DNA of 45,078 bases from Eubacteriaceae bacterium (GTDB lineage: Bacteria > Bacillota > Clostridia > Lachnospirales > Lachnospiraceae): the NCBI GenBank assembly GCA_910575665.1, contig CAJTFB010000032.1, positions 1-45,078 on the forward strand. Reading direction: 5' to 3'. The notes below the pieces were generated by a model. That model made no database searches. It was not told the origin of the DNA and worked only from the letters and a program-made list of their open reading frames with translations. Numbering within the stretch: position 1 is the first letter of the stretch; the number at the start of each line of letters is the position of its first letter. The translations under genes were made by a program, and so were the position numbers. Below are positions 16,957 through 25,897 of this stretch, in pieces.

Positions 16957-17841
16957 TTAGTTTTTGTTCAGCAGTTTTTGAAACTCTTCCAGAAACTTCT
17001 TTGCAGCTTTTGGAAATACCTGATATTTTTTCCATAGAAGGCTCATTCCTGCGCTTAGATCCGGTTCACACGGAATAAAGCAGAGATTACTGTTCCCGTC
17101 AGTATTGATAATTTTGTCCAGGGCAAAGGCGTAACCCATCCCTTCATCCACCATCAGGGAGGCGTTAAACAGCAAGTTATAGGTGGCGGCTATGTTTAAT
17201 TCCGAAAGACTTTTGCCAAGCCATGAGGTCAGTAAATCACCGTCACGGGTGTTGCGGTTAAACATGATAGGTTTATCATGAAGGTCTTCCGGTCGTATAA
17301 AGTCCTTTTCTGCAAGAGGGCTGTCTTTCCTCATTAAAATCCCATATTTATCTTTGGCTGGAAATTCCAGATATTCATATTTTGAAGCGTCAACCTCTCC
17401 AAATATCATGCCAAAGTCAATCAGCCCTTTATCCAGGCTTTCTAAAACGTCTGTTGAGTCACCGCTGGAAATATGGTAATGGATGTCGGGATATTCTATC
17501 TGGGCATTTTTTCCGGCTTTGGCAATCAGGCGGACAGCATCGGTTTCTCCAGCGCCAATATATACATCTCCGGCAATCACATCATCGGAAATGGTAATTT
17601 CATGTTCTGCCTTTTGTACTAAATCAAGGATTTCTTCTGCACGCTTCCGCAAAATCATGCCTTCCTCCGTCAAAGTGATTTTGCGGTTTCCCCGTATCAT
17701 AAGCTGTTTTCCAAGTTCCTCCTCCATGTCTTTTAACTGTCTGGAAAGAGTCGGCTGGGATAGATGCAGGGCCTCTGCAGCGCCAGAAATGCTTTGTTCT
17801 CTGGTAACGGCAAGAAAATATTGAAGAACGCGTAACTCCAT
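16957..17841 (-). CDS. LysR-family transcriptional regulator
   Basis: A 294-aa LTTR of normal length. The N-terminal winged helix-turn-helix reads MELRVLQYFLAVTREQSISG, then AAEALHLSQPTLSRQLKDME. Residues 90-290 are a periplasmic-binding-protein-like effector domain. The start has AAGGAGG seven bases upstream. It is divergent from the DUF3737 operon and convergent with the hydrolase. The intergenic region holds its own strong promoter and a TATA-N9-TATA dyad that recurs before two other operons here. It therefore most likely controls the whole cargo. The inducer is unknown; neighbouring carbonyl reductases suggest an aldehyde or other electrophile. Confidence 0.93.
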   Translation of the reverse strand: MELRVLQYFLAVTREQSISGAAEALHLSQPTLSRQLKDMEEELGKQLMIRGNRKITLTEEGMILRKRAEEILDLVQKAEHEITISDDVIAGDVYIGAGETDAVRLIAKAGKNAQIEYPDIHYHISSGDSTDVLESLDKGLIDFGMIFGEVDASKYEYLEFPAKDKYGILMRKDSPLAEKDFIRPEDLHDKPIMFNRNTRDGDLLTSWLGKSLSELNIAATYNLLFNASLMVDEGMGYAFALDKIINTDGNSNLCFIPCEPDLSAGMSLLWKKYQVFPKAAKKFLEEFQKLLNKN

Positions 17842-17872
17842 GTCAAATCCTCCTTTTTGCGATTATAAGTAG

Positions 17873-17901
17873 AGTATAATTCATTATAATATAACTGTCA
17901 A
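17873..17901 (-). promoter_or_regulatory. Promoter of the LysR gene
   Basis: On the minus strand TTGACA (17896-17901), a 17-bp spacer and TATACT (17873-17878) form a near-consensus promoter reading into the LysR gene. It lies 19 bp from the dyad at 17920-17936, so a LysR protein bound there could also control its own synthesis, as is usual for the family. Confidence 0.7.
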
Positions 17902-17919
17902 GCATGGTTAAATATGCGA

Positions 17920-17957
17920 TATAAGTATTTGCTATAAATAAGGCGCTGTATTATAGT
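17920..17957 (+). promoter_or_regulatory. LysR-type promoter/operator, copy B
   Basis: The dyad TATAAGTATTTGCTATA (17920-17936) has the T-N11-A form of LysR sites. It overlaps -35 TTGCTA (17929-17934), followed by a 17-bp spacer and -10 TATAGT (17952-17957). It reads toward the DUF3737 gene. This copy is the reference for copies A and C because it sits in the LysR divergent intergenic region. Confidence 0.75.
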
Positions 17958-18029
17958 AGTGATAGAAGTAAAAAATTGATACCTATTTTCATTTGAAATA
18001 TTTTTATTTGCAGAAAGGATGCGATAATT

Positions 18030-18881
18030 ATGAAAACAATAACAGGCAAAAATTTTGACAGGGAGCGGGCTTTGTATGGAAGTGACGGACTGGTTTTGCG
18101 CCACTGCTCCTTTGATGGTCCGGCAGATGGGGAAAGTGCGTTAAAGGAAAGCAGGAATGTCCGGGCGGAGGATTGTTTCTTTAATCTCCGTTACCCGTTC
18201 TGGCATGATGAACATATGAAAATTGTGGGTTCAGAAATGACAGAGCTATGCCGGGCGGCGTTGTGGTATTCACGAAATGTAGAGATTGTGGATACGAAAC
18301 TGTATGGTATCAAGGCGCTGCGGGAATGCAGCAAGGTAAAGATAAATGACTGCGATATTATTTCACCGGAGTTTGGCTGGTCAGTGCATCAGATGGAAAT
18401 GGAAAATTCAACGGTGGAGAGTGAATATTTCATGATGCGTTCCGATTTTCTGACCTTTCGTAATGTAACACTGAAGGGCAAATATTCCTTCCAGTATATT
18501 GAAAATTCGTTTTTTGAAAACTGCAATTTTGACACGAAGGATGCCTTCTGGCATGCGAAAAATATTGTGGTGAGGGACAGCGTGGTAAAGGGAGAGTATC
18601 TGGCATGGTACTGTGAAAATGTGACGTTTGAGAACTGTAGAATTATCGGCACACAGCCGCTATGCTATTGCAAAGGACTGAAACTGGTTGACTGTGAGAT
18701 GGTAGATACGGATTTATGTTTTGAGAAATCAGAGGTTGAGGCCACGATTAAGACGCCAGTGGACAGCATTAAAAATCCTCTTTCCGGAAGTATTCATGTT
18801 CCATGTGTAGGCGAGATGATTCGTGATGATGAAAAATCAAAAGGCAAAGTCATTTTGCCGAAGAAGTGCTGTTGTGCTTAG
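18030..18881 (+). CDS. DUF3737 right-handed beta-helix protein
   Basis: A 283-aa protein made of short repeats with the rhythm of a parallel beta-helix: NVRAEDCFFNLRYPFWH, NVEIVDTKLYGIKALREC, NVTFENCRIIGTQPLCYCKG. This is the DUF3737 family, common in gut bacteria and of unknown activity. There is no signal peptide, so it is probably cytoplasmic. It ends in PKKCCCA. The helix resembles those of hexapeptide-like or pectate-lyase-like folds, but no catalytic set is visible. It is the first gene after promoter B and is followed closely by an adenylate-forming ligase and an ABC exporter. Confidence 0.85.
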   Translation: MKTITGKNFDRERALYGSDGLVLRHCSFDGPADGESALKESRNVRAEDCFFNLRYPFWHDEHMKIVGSEMTELCRAALWYSRNVEIVDTKLYGIKALRECSKVKINDCDIISPEFGWSVHQMEMENSTVESEYFMMRSDFLTFRNVTLKGKYSFQYIENSFFENCNFDTKDAFWHAKNIVVRDSVVKGEYLAWYCENVTFENCRIIGTQPLCYCKGLKLVDCEMVDTDLCFEKSEVEATIKTPVDSIKNPLSGSIHVPCVGEMIRDDEKSKGKVILPKKCCCA

Positions 18882-18897
18882 ATGGAGGGACTATGCT

Positions 18898-20343
18898 ATG
18901 GGACAATGCCGCTTGCTGTGGAATTTATTTGGATTAAAAAGAAATGAACATAAGACAAGAAAGCAGGTTCAGGTTTTGCAGGATAAAAAGCTGCGGAAAC
19001 TACTTTACTATGCCTATGACCATTCCGCTTATTACAAAGAAAGTTTTGAGCAGAATGGCATTACCAGAGAAAAGATTGGGACGCTTTCCCTGTCTGCTTT
19101 TCCGACAATGGATAAAAATAGTTTCATGGAGCATTTTGATGAGATTGTGACGGTAACGGACATCCGTCAGGAGGAACTTCGTAAATTTGATGAAAATGTC
19201 TCGACGGATAAGAAACTTTTCAGGGGAAAATATCATGTGGTGCATTCCTCAGGCAGTACGGGAGTGCCAAGATATTTTGTGTACGATACCTCTGCGTGGG
19301 ACAGTATGCTTTTGGGGATTATCCGTGGGGCTTTATGGGATATGACGATGCCGCAGATTTTGAAACTGCTGTCTGGAGGTCTGCGGATTTTATATATTGC
19401 CGCCACCGACGGACGGTATGGCGGTGCGATGGCAGTCGGGGATGGAATCAGCGGAGTGGGGGCAGAGCAGAGGTTTCTGGATATCAAAACGCCGCTTTCG
19501 GAGTGGGTTCAGACAATCAGGGAATTTCAGCCGGATATCATTATTGGTTATCCATCTGCCATAAAGATTTTGGGAGAGCTGGTAGAGAATAGTGAGGTTT
19601 CCGTAGATGTGTGCCGTATTATTTCCTGTGGGGAACCGCTTGCGCCGGGACTTAGGGATTATATAGAGAAAACTTTTGAGGCGTCTGTCGTGAATTTTTA
19701 TGGCGCCAGTGAATCACTGGCATTAGGAGTGGAGACGGATCAGACAGATGGGATGGTTTTGTTTGATGATATGAATTATATTGAGGTGGAAGATGGAAAG
19801 ATGTATCTGACCTGTCTTTATAATTATGTTCAGCCGTTAATCCGCTATGAAATTTCAGACCGGCTCGTATTCAGGCAGGAAAAACAGGGAAAGTATCCAT
19901 TTACACAGGCGGATATCCTTTTAAGCAGGAGTGAGGATGTCATATGGTTTGAATATGATGAGGGAAAACGTGATTTCCTTCATCCGCTGGCAGTAGAGGG
20001 CATCTGTGTGGAGGGACTCTTAGATTACCAGTTCCGAAAGACAGACAAAGATGCTTTTGAAATGCTGGCACAGGTTTCGGCTCAGGAAAAGAAAGCACTG
20101 ATTAGGCGGGAAATCATACAGCAGATGAAAAAAATTCTCCATGAGAAAGATATGGACAGCGTTCGTTTTTTTATCCGCTTTGTGAATGAAATCCTGCCGG
20201 ATGCTATGACAGGAAAAAAGCAGTTAATCGTGCAGGAGGAAAATGTCCCGCCGATGGCGAGCCATGACAAGTTTGGCTCTGCCAAACTTGAGCAATGCAA
20301 AGAAACCATTCGCACGGAAAAGGAAGTGAGGGATGCGGTATGA
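18898..20343 (+). CDS. PaaK-like adenylate-forming enzyme
   Basis: 481 aa from ATG 18898 after TGGAGGGACTATGCT; the upstream in-frame start lies inside the DUF3737 gene. The AMP-binding motif HSSGSTGVPRYF is near residues 116-127, and NFYGASESLALG near 265-276 matches the second core motif of phenylacetate-CoA ligase (PaaK)/coenzyme F390 synthetase-type enzymes. It would activate a carboxylic acid as an acyl-adenylate, with CoA or another acceptor. Unlike PaaK, no CoA ligase partner genes are nearby. Coupling to DUF3737 and an ABC transporter suggests modification and export of an envelope component, which is inference. Confidence 0.85.
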   Translation: MGQCRLLWNLFGLKRNEHKTRKQVQVLQDKKLRKLLYYAYDHSAYYKESFEQNGITREKIGTLSLSAFPTMDKNSFMEHFDEIVTVTDIRQEELRKFDENVSTDKKLFRGKYHVVHSSGSTGVPRYFVYDTSAWDSMLLGIIRGALWDMTMPQILKLLSGGLRILYIAATDGRYGGAMAVGDGISGVGAEQRFLDIKTPLSEWVQTIREFQPDIIIGYPSAIKILGELVENSEVSVDVCRIISCGEPLAPGLRDYIEKTFEASVVNFYGASESLALGVETDQTDGMVLFDDMNYIEVEDGKMYLTCLYNYVQPLIRYEISDRLVFRQEKQGKYPFTQADILLSRSEDVIWFEYDEGKRDFLHPLAVEGICVEGLLDYQFRKTDKDAFEMLAQVSAQEKKALIRREIIQQMKKILHEKDMDSVRFFIRFVNEILPDAMTGKKQLIVQEENVPPMASHDKFGSAKLEQCKETIRTEKEVRDAV

Positions 20344-21125
20344 GTATGGGAGATGTGTTATTGCAGGGAAAACATATTTGTAAATCATATCGGCAGGGTA
20401 AAAAAAGCAATCAGGTATTGAATGATGTAGATATAGAAATATATGATGGTGATTTTACAGTGATTATGGGTTCCTCTGGTGCGGGAAAATCTACACTGCT
20501 TTATTGTCTGAGCGGGATGGATTCTATTTCAGGCGGTGAAGTGCTGTACAGGGGAGAGGAAATCAGCCGGTACTCAGAAAAACAGATGGCATCCCTGCGG
20601 ACAAAAGAGTTTGGTTTTGTGTTCCAGCAGACCCACCTTGTCAGTAATCTGACACTGTATGAAAATGTGGCAGTTGCCGGCTATGCGGGAGGGGGAAGAA
20701 AGGCAAAAGAGGTTCAGGATAAAGTTAGGGAACTTCTTGCCAGAATGTGCGTGGAGGATGCGGCCATGCGGTTTCCCTCACAGGTATCCGGTGGGGAGGC
20801 ACAGAGGGCGGCTATTGCAAGGGCAGTCATCAACCGTCCTGGTATGGTATTTGCTGATGAACCGACAGGGGCATTAAACAAATCGAATAGTGAGGAAGTG
20901 TTAGGGCTTTTGTCAAGTCTGCATCGGGAGGGACAGGGCATCGTTATGGTAACTCATGATGTCAGGGCGGCACTTTATGGGACAAGGATTCTTTACATGG
21001 AAGACGGAAGGATTCTGGATGAGCTTGCTATAGGTAAATATGAGGAAAGGGAAGGGAAAGCGGCATCTTACCAGAAGGAGAGAGAAAAGAAGATTACGGA
21101 CTGGCTTTCTGCCCTGCATTGGTAA
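20340..21125 (+). CDS. ABC transporter ATP-binding protein, MacB/LolD type
   Basis: 261 aa from ATG 20340, which overlaps the stop of the preceding gene as ATGA. All ABC motifs are present: Walker A GSSGAGKSTLL near 49, signature VSGGEAQR near 147, Walker B MVFADEPTGAL near 170, and the switch His in VMVTHD near 206. The ADEPTGAL pattern is typical of the MacB/LolD/FtsE branch, which drives FtsX-like permeases. It works with the next gene. The four genes 18030-23492 are closely spaced and form operon B. Confidence 0.95.
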   Translation: MSMGDVLLQGKHICKSYRQGKKSNQVLNDVDIEIYDGDFTVIMGSSGAGKSTLLYCLSGMDSISGGEVLYRGEEISRYSEKQMASLRTKEFGFVFQQTHLVSNLTLYENVAVAGYAGGGRKAKEVQDKVRELLARMCVEDAAMRFPSQVSGGEAQRAAIARAVINRPGMVFADEPTGALNKSNSEEVLGLLSSLHREGQGIVMVTHDVRAALYGTRILYMEDGRILDELAIGKYEEREGKAASYQKEREKKITDWLSALHW

Positions 21126-21140
21126 GGAAGGTGAATAAAG

Positions 21141-23492
21141 ATGGAATATATCACATTGTGGAGAGCAGGCGTAAGGACGCATAAGGGCAGCCTTGCCGGG
21201 ATTTTTCTTCTGCTGCTGTTTGTCAGTCTTGCACTTGGAACTGTCCTGACACTTTGGAATAATTCAGAACGTTATATCCGGTCTGAGATGAAACGGACAG
21301 GTTTTGGGGATTTGACGGCATGGGTACATGACGTTCCGGAGCAGAGCGGGCTGGAGGATAAGATTGCCAGTCTGGATGTGGTGGATCGGGTGGAGCGCCA
21401 GCGCGTGATTTATGCAGATTACAAAGTAGGGGAGCAGGAATCCGATAGTCAGGGGCAGCTTATTCCTCTCACAGCAGATGAAGACAGGTATCGGTTCTTT
21501 TTGGATGACTTTTCTGGTTATCAGGAGAAAAAACCGGAAATTGTATCCGGTGAAATTTATGTTTCCCCATCGATGGTTTCCATGTTTGGGCTTGGAATTG
21601 GGGATGAAATCAATTTTGCGGTCGCCCGGTCAGGCGGAAATTTTCCTTTTCGGGTTAAAGGATTTTATGAAAACCCTTTTATGGGCAGCTCCATGATTGG
21701 CATGAAGGGATTTTTGGTTTGTGAGGCTGACTGGAAAGAAATTCAGCAGACGATTCAGGAGAGAGGTAAAAATGCGTTGGCAAGGGAAGGAGCGATGCTC
21801 CATATTTTTTCGGAAGGCAGGGGGTCTGTTTCCGAACTGAACCGTATAATGAATGAGGAAACGGAGCTTTCCCTGTACACAGAGTATATCCATAGTGAGG
21901 ATGCCATTGCGGGTTTTATGCTGATTTTGCAGAATGCGTTTAGCGGGCTGCTCCTTGCATTTGTTCTTATCCTTCTTTTTGTGGCAATCGTGACGCTGGG
22001 ACACAGTTTAAGCAGCGGAATAGAGGCCGATACGGTAAATATGGGGATTTTGAAGACAATGGGCATTACAACGGGAAAGCTTCGCAGGGTTCAGCTTATG
22101 CAGTATCTGACGGCCATTATCAGCGGCATGATGGCAGGATTTGTCCTGTCTGTACCTGTCAGCCGTATTGCCGGTGAAAAAATGATAACGACAACGGGAA
22201 TCCATATTCCTGCAAGGCTGCCGCTTGGATGGATTTTTCTTTCCTATCTGGCTGTGCTTTTGCTGCTGCTCCTGTTTATTTATATGAAAACGGGGAAGAC
22301 CAGACATATTACACCAATGATGGCAATCCGCAGGGAAGGACAGATACCGTTACCATTTTCAGGGAAAAAGGTATTATGCACCATAAAGAATAATGTCTTG
22401 TATTTCCGGCTTGCCGTAAGACAGCTTGCCACAGCGAAAAGGAGGTACATCAGTGCCTGTATCGTGGCTGTTCTGCTTGTGTTTTTTGCCTCGCTGGTGG
22501 GACGGATGGATTCGTGGCTTGGCAGGGATGGAAAAGGCATGATGGATGCTTTTAATCCGGCGGACCATGATATCGGGGTGCAGGTTTTTGGCGAGCTTAC
22601 TTCGGAGGAGGCGGAGCAACTGGTTTCCTCTTATACAGAAATTACAGACAGCTATCTGCTTGCAATGCCAAGCATATCAGTAAATGGAACAAGTTATACT
22701 GCAAATGTGATTTCCGGGCCGGAGCGGTTTCACATCATGCAGGGAAAAACCTGCCAGCGTGAAGACGAAATTGTTGTTACAGAATTTGTGGCAAAGGATA
22801 TGGATGTAAAAGTGGGAGACAGGATTGTGGTGCAAGGGGATAAAAATCGTGGAGAATATACAGTATCCGGTATTTACCAGTGTGCGAATGACATGGGGGC
22901 TAATATCGGCATGAACAGGGAGGGGTATCTGAAAATCGGACAGGATGATCCCCATTTGTGCTGTTATCATTATTTTCTTGCCAATCCTTCTGTGAAAGCG
23001 GAGATTACGGAGGCACTGGAAACAGCTTATGGCGGTGACGTGCATGTACATGAAAATTCATGGCCGGGACTGTACGGAATTATTTCAGCAATGCGGGCAC
23101 TGATACTTTTTATGTATGGTATGGTGTTTGTATTTACGCTGATCGTCACAGTGATGACCGGAAGTAAAATCCTTGCAGCAGAAACAAAGGATTTAGGAAT
23201 TTATAAGGCGATAGGTTTTACAAGTACGAAGCTGCGTTTTACATTTGCCCTGCGTTTTTGCCTGACTGCTGCGATTGGTTCTGTGATGGGAATACTTTTA
23301 GCGGCTGTCTGTACCGACCCGCTGGTATCAGCAGTAATGAAACTGGCCGGTATCAGTAACTTTGCATCACATCCGGGGGCAGGAGAGGTATTGTTTCCGG
23401 CCGGGGTCGTTATCCTGTTGTTTATGATATTTTCTTATCTGTTGGCAGGCAGGATAAAAAGAGTGGCTGTGACCGTTTTAATGGGAGAATAG
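21141..23492 (+). CDS. FtsX/MacB-like ABC transporter permease
   Basis: A 783-aa membrane protein with a transmembrane helix at the N-terminus, a large extracytoplasmic domain (about 40-245), three helices (about 255-390), a second extracytoplasmic domain and a final three-helix FtsX domain (about 640-780). This double FtsX layout is typical of Firmicute permeases for peptides, antibiotics or lipids (BceB/MacB-like superfamily), often used to sense or resist envelope-active compounds. It starts 16 bp after the ATPase gene. No BceRS two-component system is near. The substrate is unknown. Confidence 0.9.
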   Translation: MEYITLWRAGVRTHKGSLAGIFLLLLFVSLALGTVLTLWNNSERYIRSEMKRTGFGDLTAWVHDVPEQSGLEDKIASLDVVDRVERQRVIYADYKVGEQESDSQGQLIPLTADEDRYRFFLDDFSGYQEKKPEIVSGEIYVSPSMVSMFGLGIGDEINFAVARSGGNFPFRVKGFYENPFMGSSMIGMKGFLVCEADWKEIQQTIQERGKNALAREGAMLHIFSEGRGSVSELNRIMNEETELSLYTEYIHSEDAIAGFMLILQNAFSGLLLAFVLILLFVAIVTLGHSLSSGIEADTVNMGILKTMGITTGKLRRVQLMQYLTAIISGMMAGFVLSVPVSRIAGEKMITTTGIHIPARLPLGWIFLSYLAVLLLLLLFIYMKTGKTRHITPMMAIRREGQIPLPFSGKKVLCTIKNNVLYFRLAVRQLATAKRRYISACIVAVLLVFFASLVGRMDSWLGRDGKGMMDAFNPADHDIGVQVFGELTSEEAEQLVSSYTEITDSYLLAMPSISVNGTSYTANVISGPERFHIMQGKTCQREDEIVVTEFVAKDMDVKVGDRIVVQGDKNRGEYTVSGIYQCANDMGANIGMNREGYLKIGQDDPHLCCYHYFLANPSVKAEITEALETAYGGDVHVHENSWPGLYGIISAMRALILFMYGMVFVFTLIVTVMTGSKILAAETKDLGIYKAIGFTSTKLRFTFALRFCLTAAIGSVMGILLAAVCTDPLVSAVMKLAGISNFASHPGAGEVLFPAGVVILLFMIFSYLLAGRIKRVAVTVLMGE

Positions 23493-23536
23493 ATGGGGAC
23501 TTAGATATGCTTGTTTGTTATACCCAGATATCCATG

Positions 23537-23573
23537 ATAAGTATTTGTTATGCGTGCGGTAATGCTTTATAGT
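23537..23573 (+). promoter_or_regulatory. LysR-type promoter/operator, copy C
   Basis: ATAAGTATTTGTTAT (23537-23551) overlaps -35 TTGTTA (23545-23550), with a 17-bp spacer to -10 TATAGT (23568-23573). The motif-to--10 distance is identical to copies A and B. It is 45 bp after the permease stop and 48 bp before the lipoprotein start, so it starts operon C. Confidence 0.72.
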
Positions 23574-23620
23574 AAGGTTAAGAATAAAAAATGTATGTGC
23601 CGTTAGGCACAGGAAAGGAA

Positions 23621-24265
23621 ATGAATATGATGAAAGATTTTGCGAAAAAGATGATGAAAAACAAAGTGATGGTTTTTATGTCATTGTTTTTGTTTACCGC
23701 TGCCCTGTTGTCCGGTTGTGGAGAATCGGATGAGAAGGAAAAACAAAACACAGGCAGCACAGCAGGTGTAACGCAGGAAAGCAAGACTTCGGATGAAAAC
23801 TCTGCAGGCAGTGCGGATGGGCAGGATAAGACGGCAGATGATGCCGTAATAGCTTCTGCCGGAGAATTAGAAGTATGCTTTGGGGACAAGGGAAATCCTT
23901 TTATGCTTCAGTTAAATGACAATGATACTGCCGCAGCGATTGCGCGGTATGTGGGGACTTCTGACTGGCGTCTGCCCATTTATGAGGATGATGAGGATGC
24001 CGATTATGATGTCATGCAGTATTATGATATTCCAAGCAGTTACGAAATTCCGTCCAATCCGGAAAAAGTGACTTCGGTAAAAGCGGGGGAGGTATATTAT
24101 TCGGACCCCAACCGTATTGTGCTCTTTTATCAGGATGCAGAAGTTTCAGAAGAATATACACTGGTAGGGCATTTTGACGCTACGGATGAATTTGTGGAGG
24201 CGGTGAAAAATAATCCGGTGCTGGAAGGATGGGGAAATAAAATCGTCCTGATTACAAAACCGTAG
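23621..24265 (+). CDS. Cyclophilin-like-fold lipoprotein, paralogue 4
   Basis: About 214 aa. ATG 23621 or 23627 is more likely than 23591 because AGGAAAGGA lies just upstream. The signal ends in lipobox LLSGC. After a Ser/Thr/Asp-rich linker, residues about 90-214 form a cyclophilin-like domain: LEVCFGDKGNPFMLQLNDND, then GEVYYSDPNRIVLFYQDAEV and YTLVGHFDATDEFVEAV. It is more divergent from paralogues 1-3, with a longer acidic insert (YEDDEDADYDVMQYYD). It is the first gene of operon C. The protein is anchored outside the membrane; function is unknown. Confidence 0.78.
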   Translation: MNMMKDFAKKMMKNKVMVFMSLFLFTAALLSGCGESDEKEKQNTGSTAGVTQESKTSDENSAGSADGQDKTADDAVIASAGELEVCFGDKGNPFMLQLNDNDTAAAIARYVGTSDWRLPIYEDDEDADYDVMQYYDIPSSYEIPSNPEKVTSVKAGEVYYSDPNRIVLFYQDAEVSEEYTLVGHFDATDEFVEAVKNNPVLEGWGNKIVLITKP

Positions 24266-24274
24266 GAGGTCGCT

Positions 24275-24883
24275 ATGGCTGCTTTTTTTCTTCGGGGAGT
24301 GCTGATTGGGTTATTGTTTGGTGTCCCGGCAGGGGCAGTCGGTGCCATGACGGTACAAAGGACATGGAATTATGGGATAAAAGCGGGGCTTTTCACAGGG
24401 CTTGGTTCTTCTGTTGCGGATTGTATTTACGCCTGTGTTGGTGCTTTTGGCTTAACGGTTATTTCGGAGTTTCTTTTGGAATATCAGACTGTGATAAATC
24501 TGGCAGGAGGAGGACTGATATTGTATATGGGACTTCATCTCTTATTTGGCAGGAAAAAGCAGGATGAAATTCCATCAGTTTCCGGAAGAATAAAAATGTT
24601 TCTTTCGTCCTTCCTTGTGGGCATTACCAATCCGGCAGCAGTGTTGACTTTCTTATTTGCCTTTTCTTATTTTGGCATTTCAGGCGACACAAACCTCATA
24701 CAGGGGATATGCCTTGTCATCGGAGTTTTTCTTGGCACCTACCTTTGGTGGGCAGCGCTTTCTGTTATAGTAAACATTTTGAAGGGCAGACAGAAAAAAG
24801 ACCATCTGCAGATAATGAACCGGATATTTGGAGTGATTTTGTGTCTGTTTGGTATGGTGGTATTTATACGCATAATCATTTAG
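24275..24883 (+). CDS. LysE/RhtB-family exporter
   Basis: A 202-aa membrane protein with six predicted helices and the family features GVPAGAVGAMTVQRTWNYG near the N-terminus and FLVGITNPAAVLTFLFAFSY in the middle. LysE-type exporters move amino acids or related metabolites out using the proton gradient. It has a TAGGAGG ribosome site and starts 10 bp after the lipoprotein gene. The substrate is not predictable. Confidence 0.88.
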   Translation: MAAFFLRGVLIGLLFGVPAGAVGAMTVQRTWNYGIKAGLFTGLGSSVADCIYACVGAFGLTVISEFLLEYQTVINLAGGGLILYMGLHLLFGRKKQDEIPSVSGRIKMFLSSFLVGITNPAAVLTFLFAFSYFGISGDTNLIQGICLVIGVFLGTYLWWAALSVIVNILKGRQKKDHLQIMNRIFGVILCLFGMVVFIRIII

Positions 24884-24917
24884 CAAAACAAATGAATGAT
24901 ATGGAAGGCGGGAAGTC

Positions 24918-25820
24918 ATGTTAGACACAGTTCTGGGAGAATTGATTTATATCTGGTATTATTTTGATATTCAGTTACGCCAGATATTTGTGTACTGGAT
25001 TGTGGGAATGGTTATTGGTTCTCTTGTTTCAGTGTTTGCTAAAGACAAAATACATCGGCTGTTTATTTCTATGAATGGGACAGGAATTGGAACAGTTGGG
25101 ATTTTTTTGGCGAGTGCGTTGGGGATTCTGTCGCCACTCTGTATGTATGGGACAATTCCCATTGCCGCCTCTTTTTACAGACAGGGAATGCGGGAGGACT
25201 GGCTTGCCGCATTTATGATGAGCAGTGTGCTTCTCAATCCTCAGCTTATGATATACAATACAGCGTTGGGGATGACGGCAATGCTGATCCGCCTGCTGTC
25301 CTGCTATATATGTGGTGTTGCGGCTGGTTTACTTGTTGGCATTAAGGATTCCCCAAAACCGTTTTTTAATTTTGAGGGATTTTTACCGGGAAAAAGCCAT
25401 GATACCGACCCAAACCTTTTCCTGCGTTTTTTGAAAAATTTGGGGAGAAATATAAAGGCAACCGGAGTTTATTTCCTGATAGGCATTTTGCTCTCTGCCC
25501 TTTTCCAGAGATATGTGCCAAGTGAGCAGTTTGCCGAACTTTTTGGGGTGCACAGAGGTTTTGGAGTCCTGCTGGCGGCAACGGTTGGTGTTCCGCTTTA
25601 CGCCTGTGGCGGTGGAACGATTCCACTGCTGCAGGAGTGGCTGGTGTCAGGGATGAGCATGGGGAGTGCAGCGGCATTTATGGTAACAGGACCGGCTACA
25701 AAAATTACCAATCTGGGAGCATTAAAGATTGTGCTGGGAATCAAAAATTTTGTTATTTATCTTGTTTACGTTATGGCATTTTCCCTTGTAACAGGACTTT
25801 TAATCAATGTGGTTTTATAG
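24918..25820 (+). CDS. Permease of the ArsP/DUF318 family
   Basis: A 300-aa protein with eight or so hydrophobic helices. GILSPLCMYGTIPIAASFYR and VGVPLYACGGGTIPLLQEWL are the paired Cys-containing repeats of the permease family PF03773 (ArsP and relatives). In ArsP such cysteines bind trivalent organoarsenicals. Only that family link is clear here; export of a thiol-reactive compound is a reasonable inference alongside the redox cargo. It starts 34 bp after the LysE gene. Confidence 0.85.
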   Translation: MLDTVLGELIYIWYYFDIQLRQIFVYWIVGMVIGSLVSVFAKDKIHRLFISMNGTGIGTVGIFLASALGILSPLCMYGTIPIAASFYRQGMREDWLAAFMMSSVLLNPQLMIYNTALGMTAMLIRLLSCYICGVAAGLLVGIKDSPKPFFNFEGFLPGKSHDTDPNLFLRFLKNLGRNIKATGVYFLIGILLSALFQRYVPSEQFAELFGVHRGFGVLLAATVGVPLYACGGGTIPLLQEWLVSGMSMGSAAAFMVTGPATKITNLGALKIVLGIKNFVIYLVYVMAFSLVTGLLINVVL

Positions 25821-25897
25821 TCTGTATAATAGCAAAGCAAAATAAGTGTAAAACAGTGTCATTGTCTTTGATATAACCGCAGGATGGAGGGATGGAT

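Noticed and set aside
23591-23620. Earlier ATG of the operon C lipoprotein
   Set aside because: It lies 18 bp from the -10 box of promoter C without a ribosome site, whereas AGGAAAGGA precedes ATG 23621/23627.
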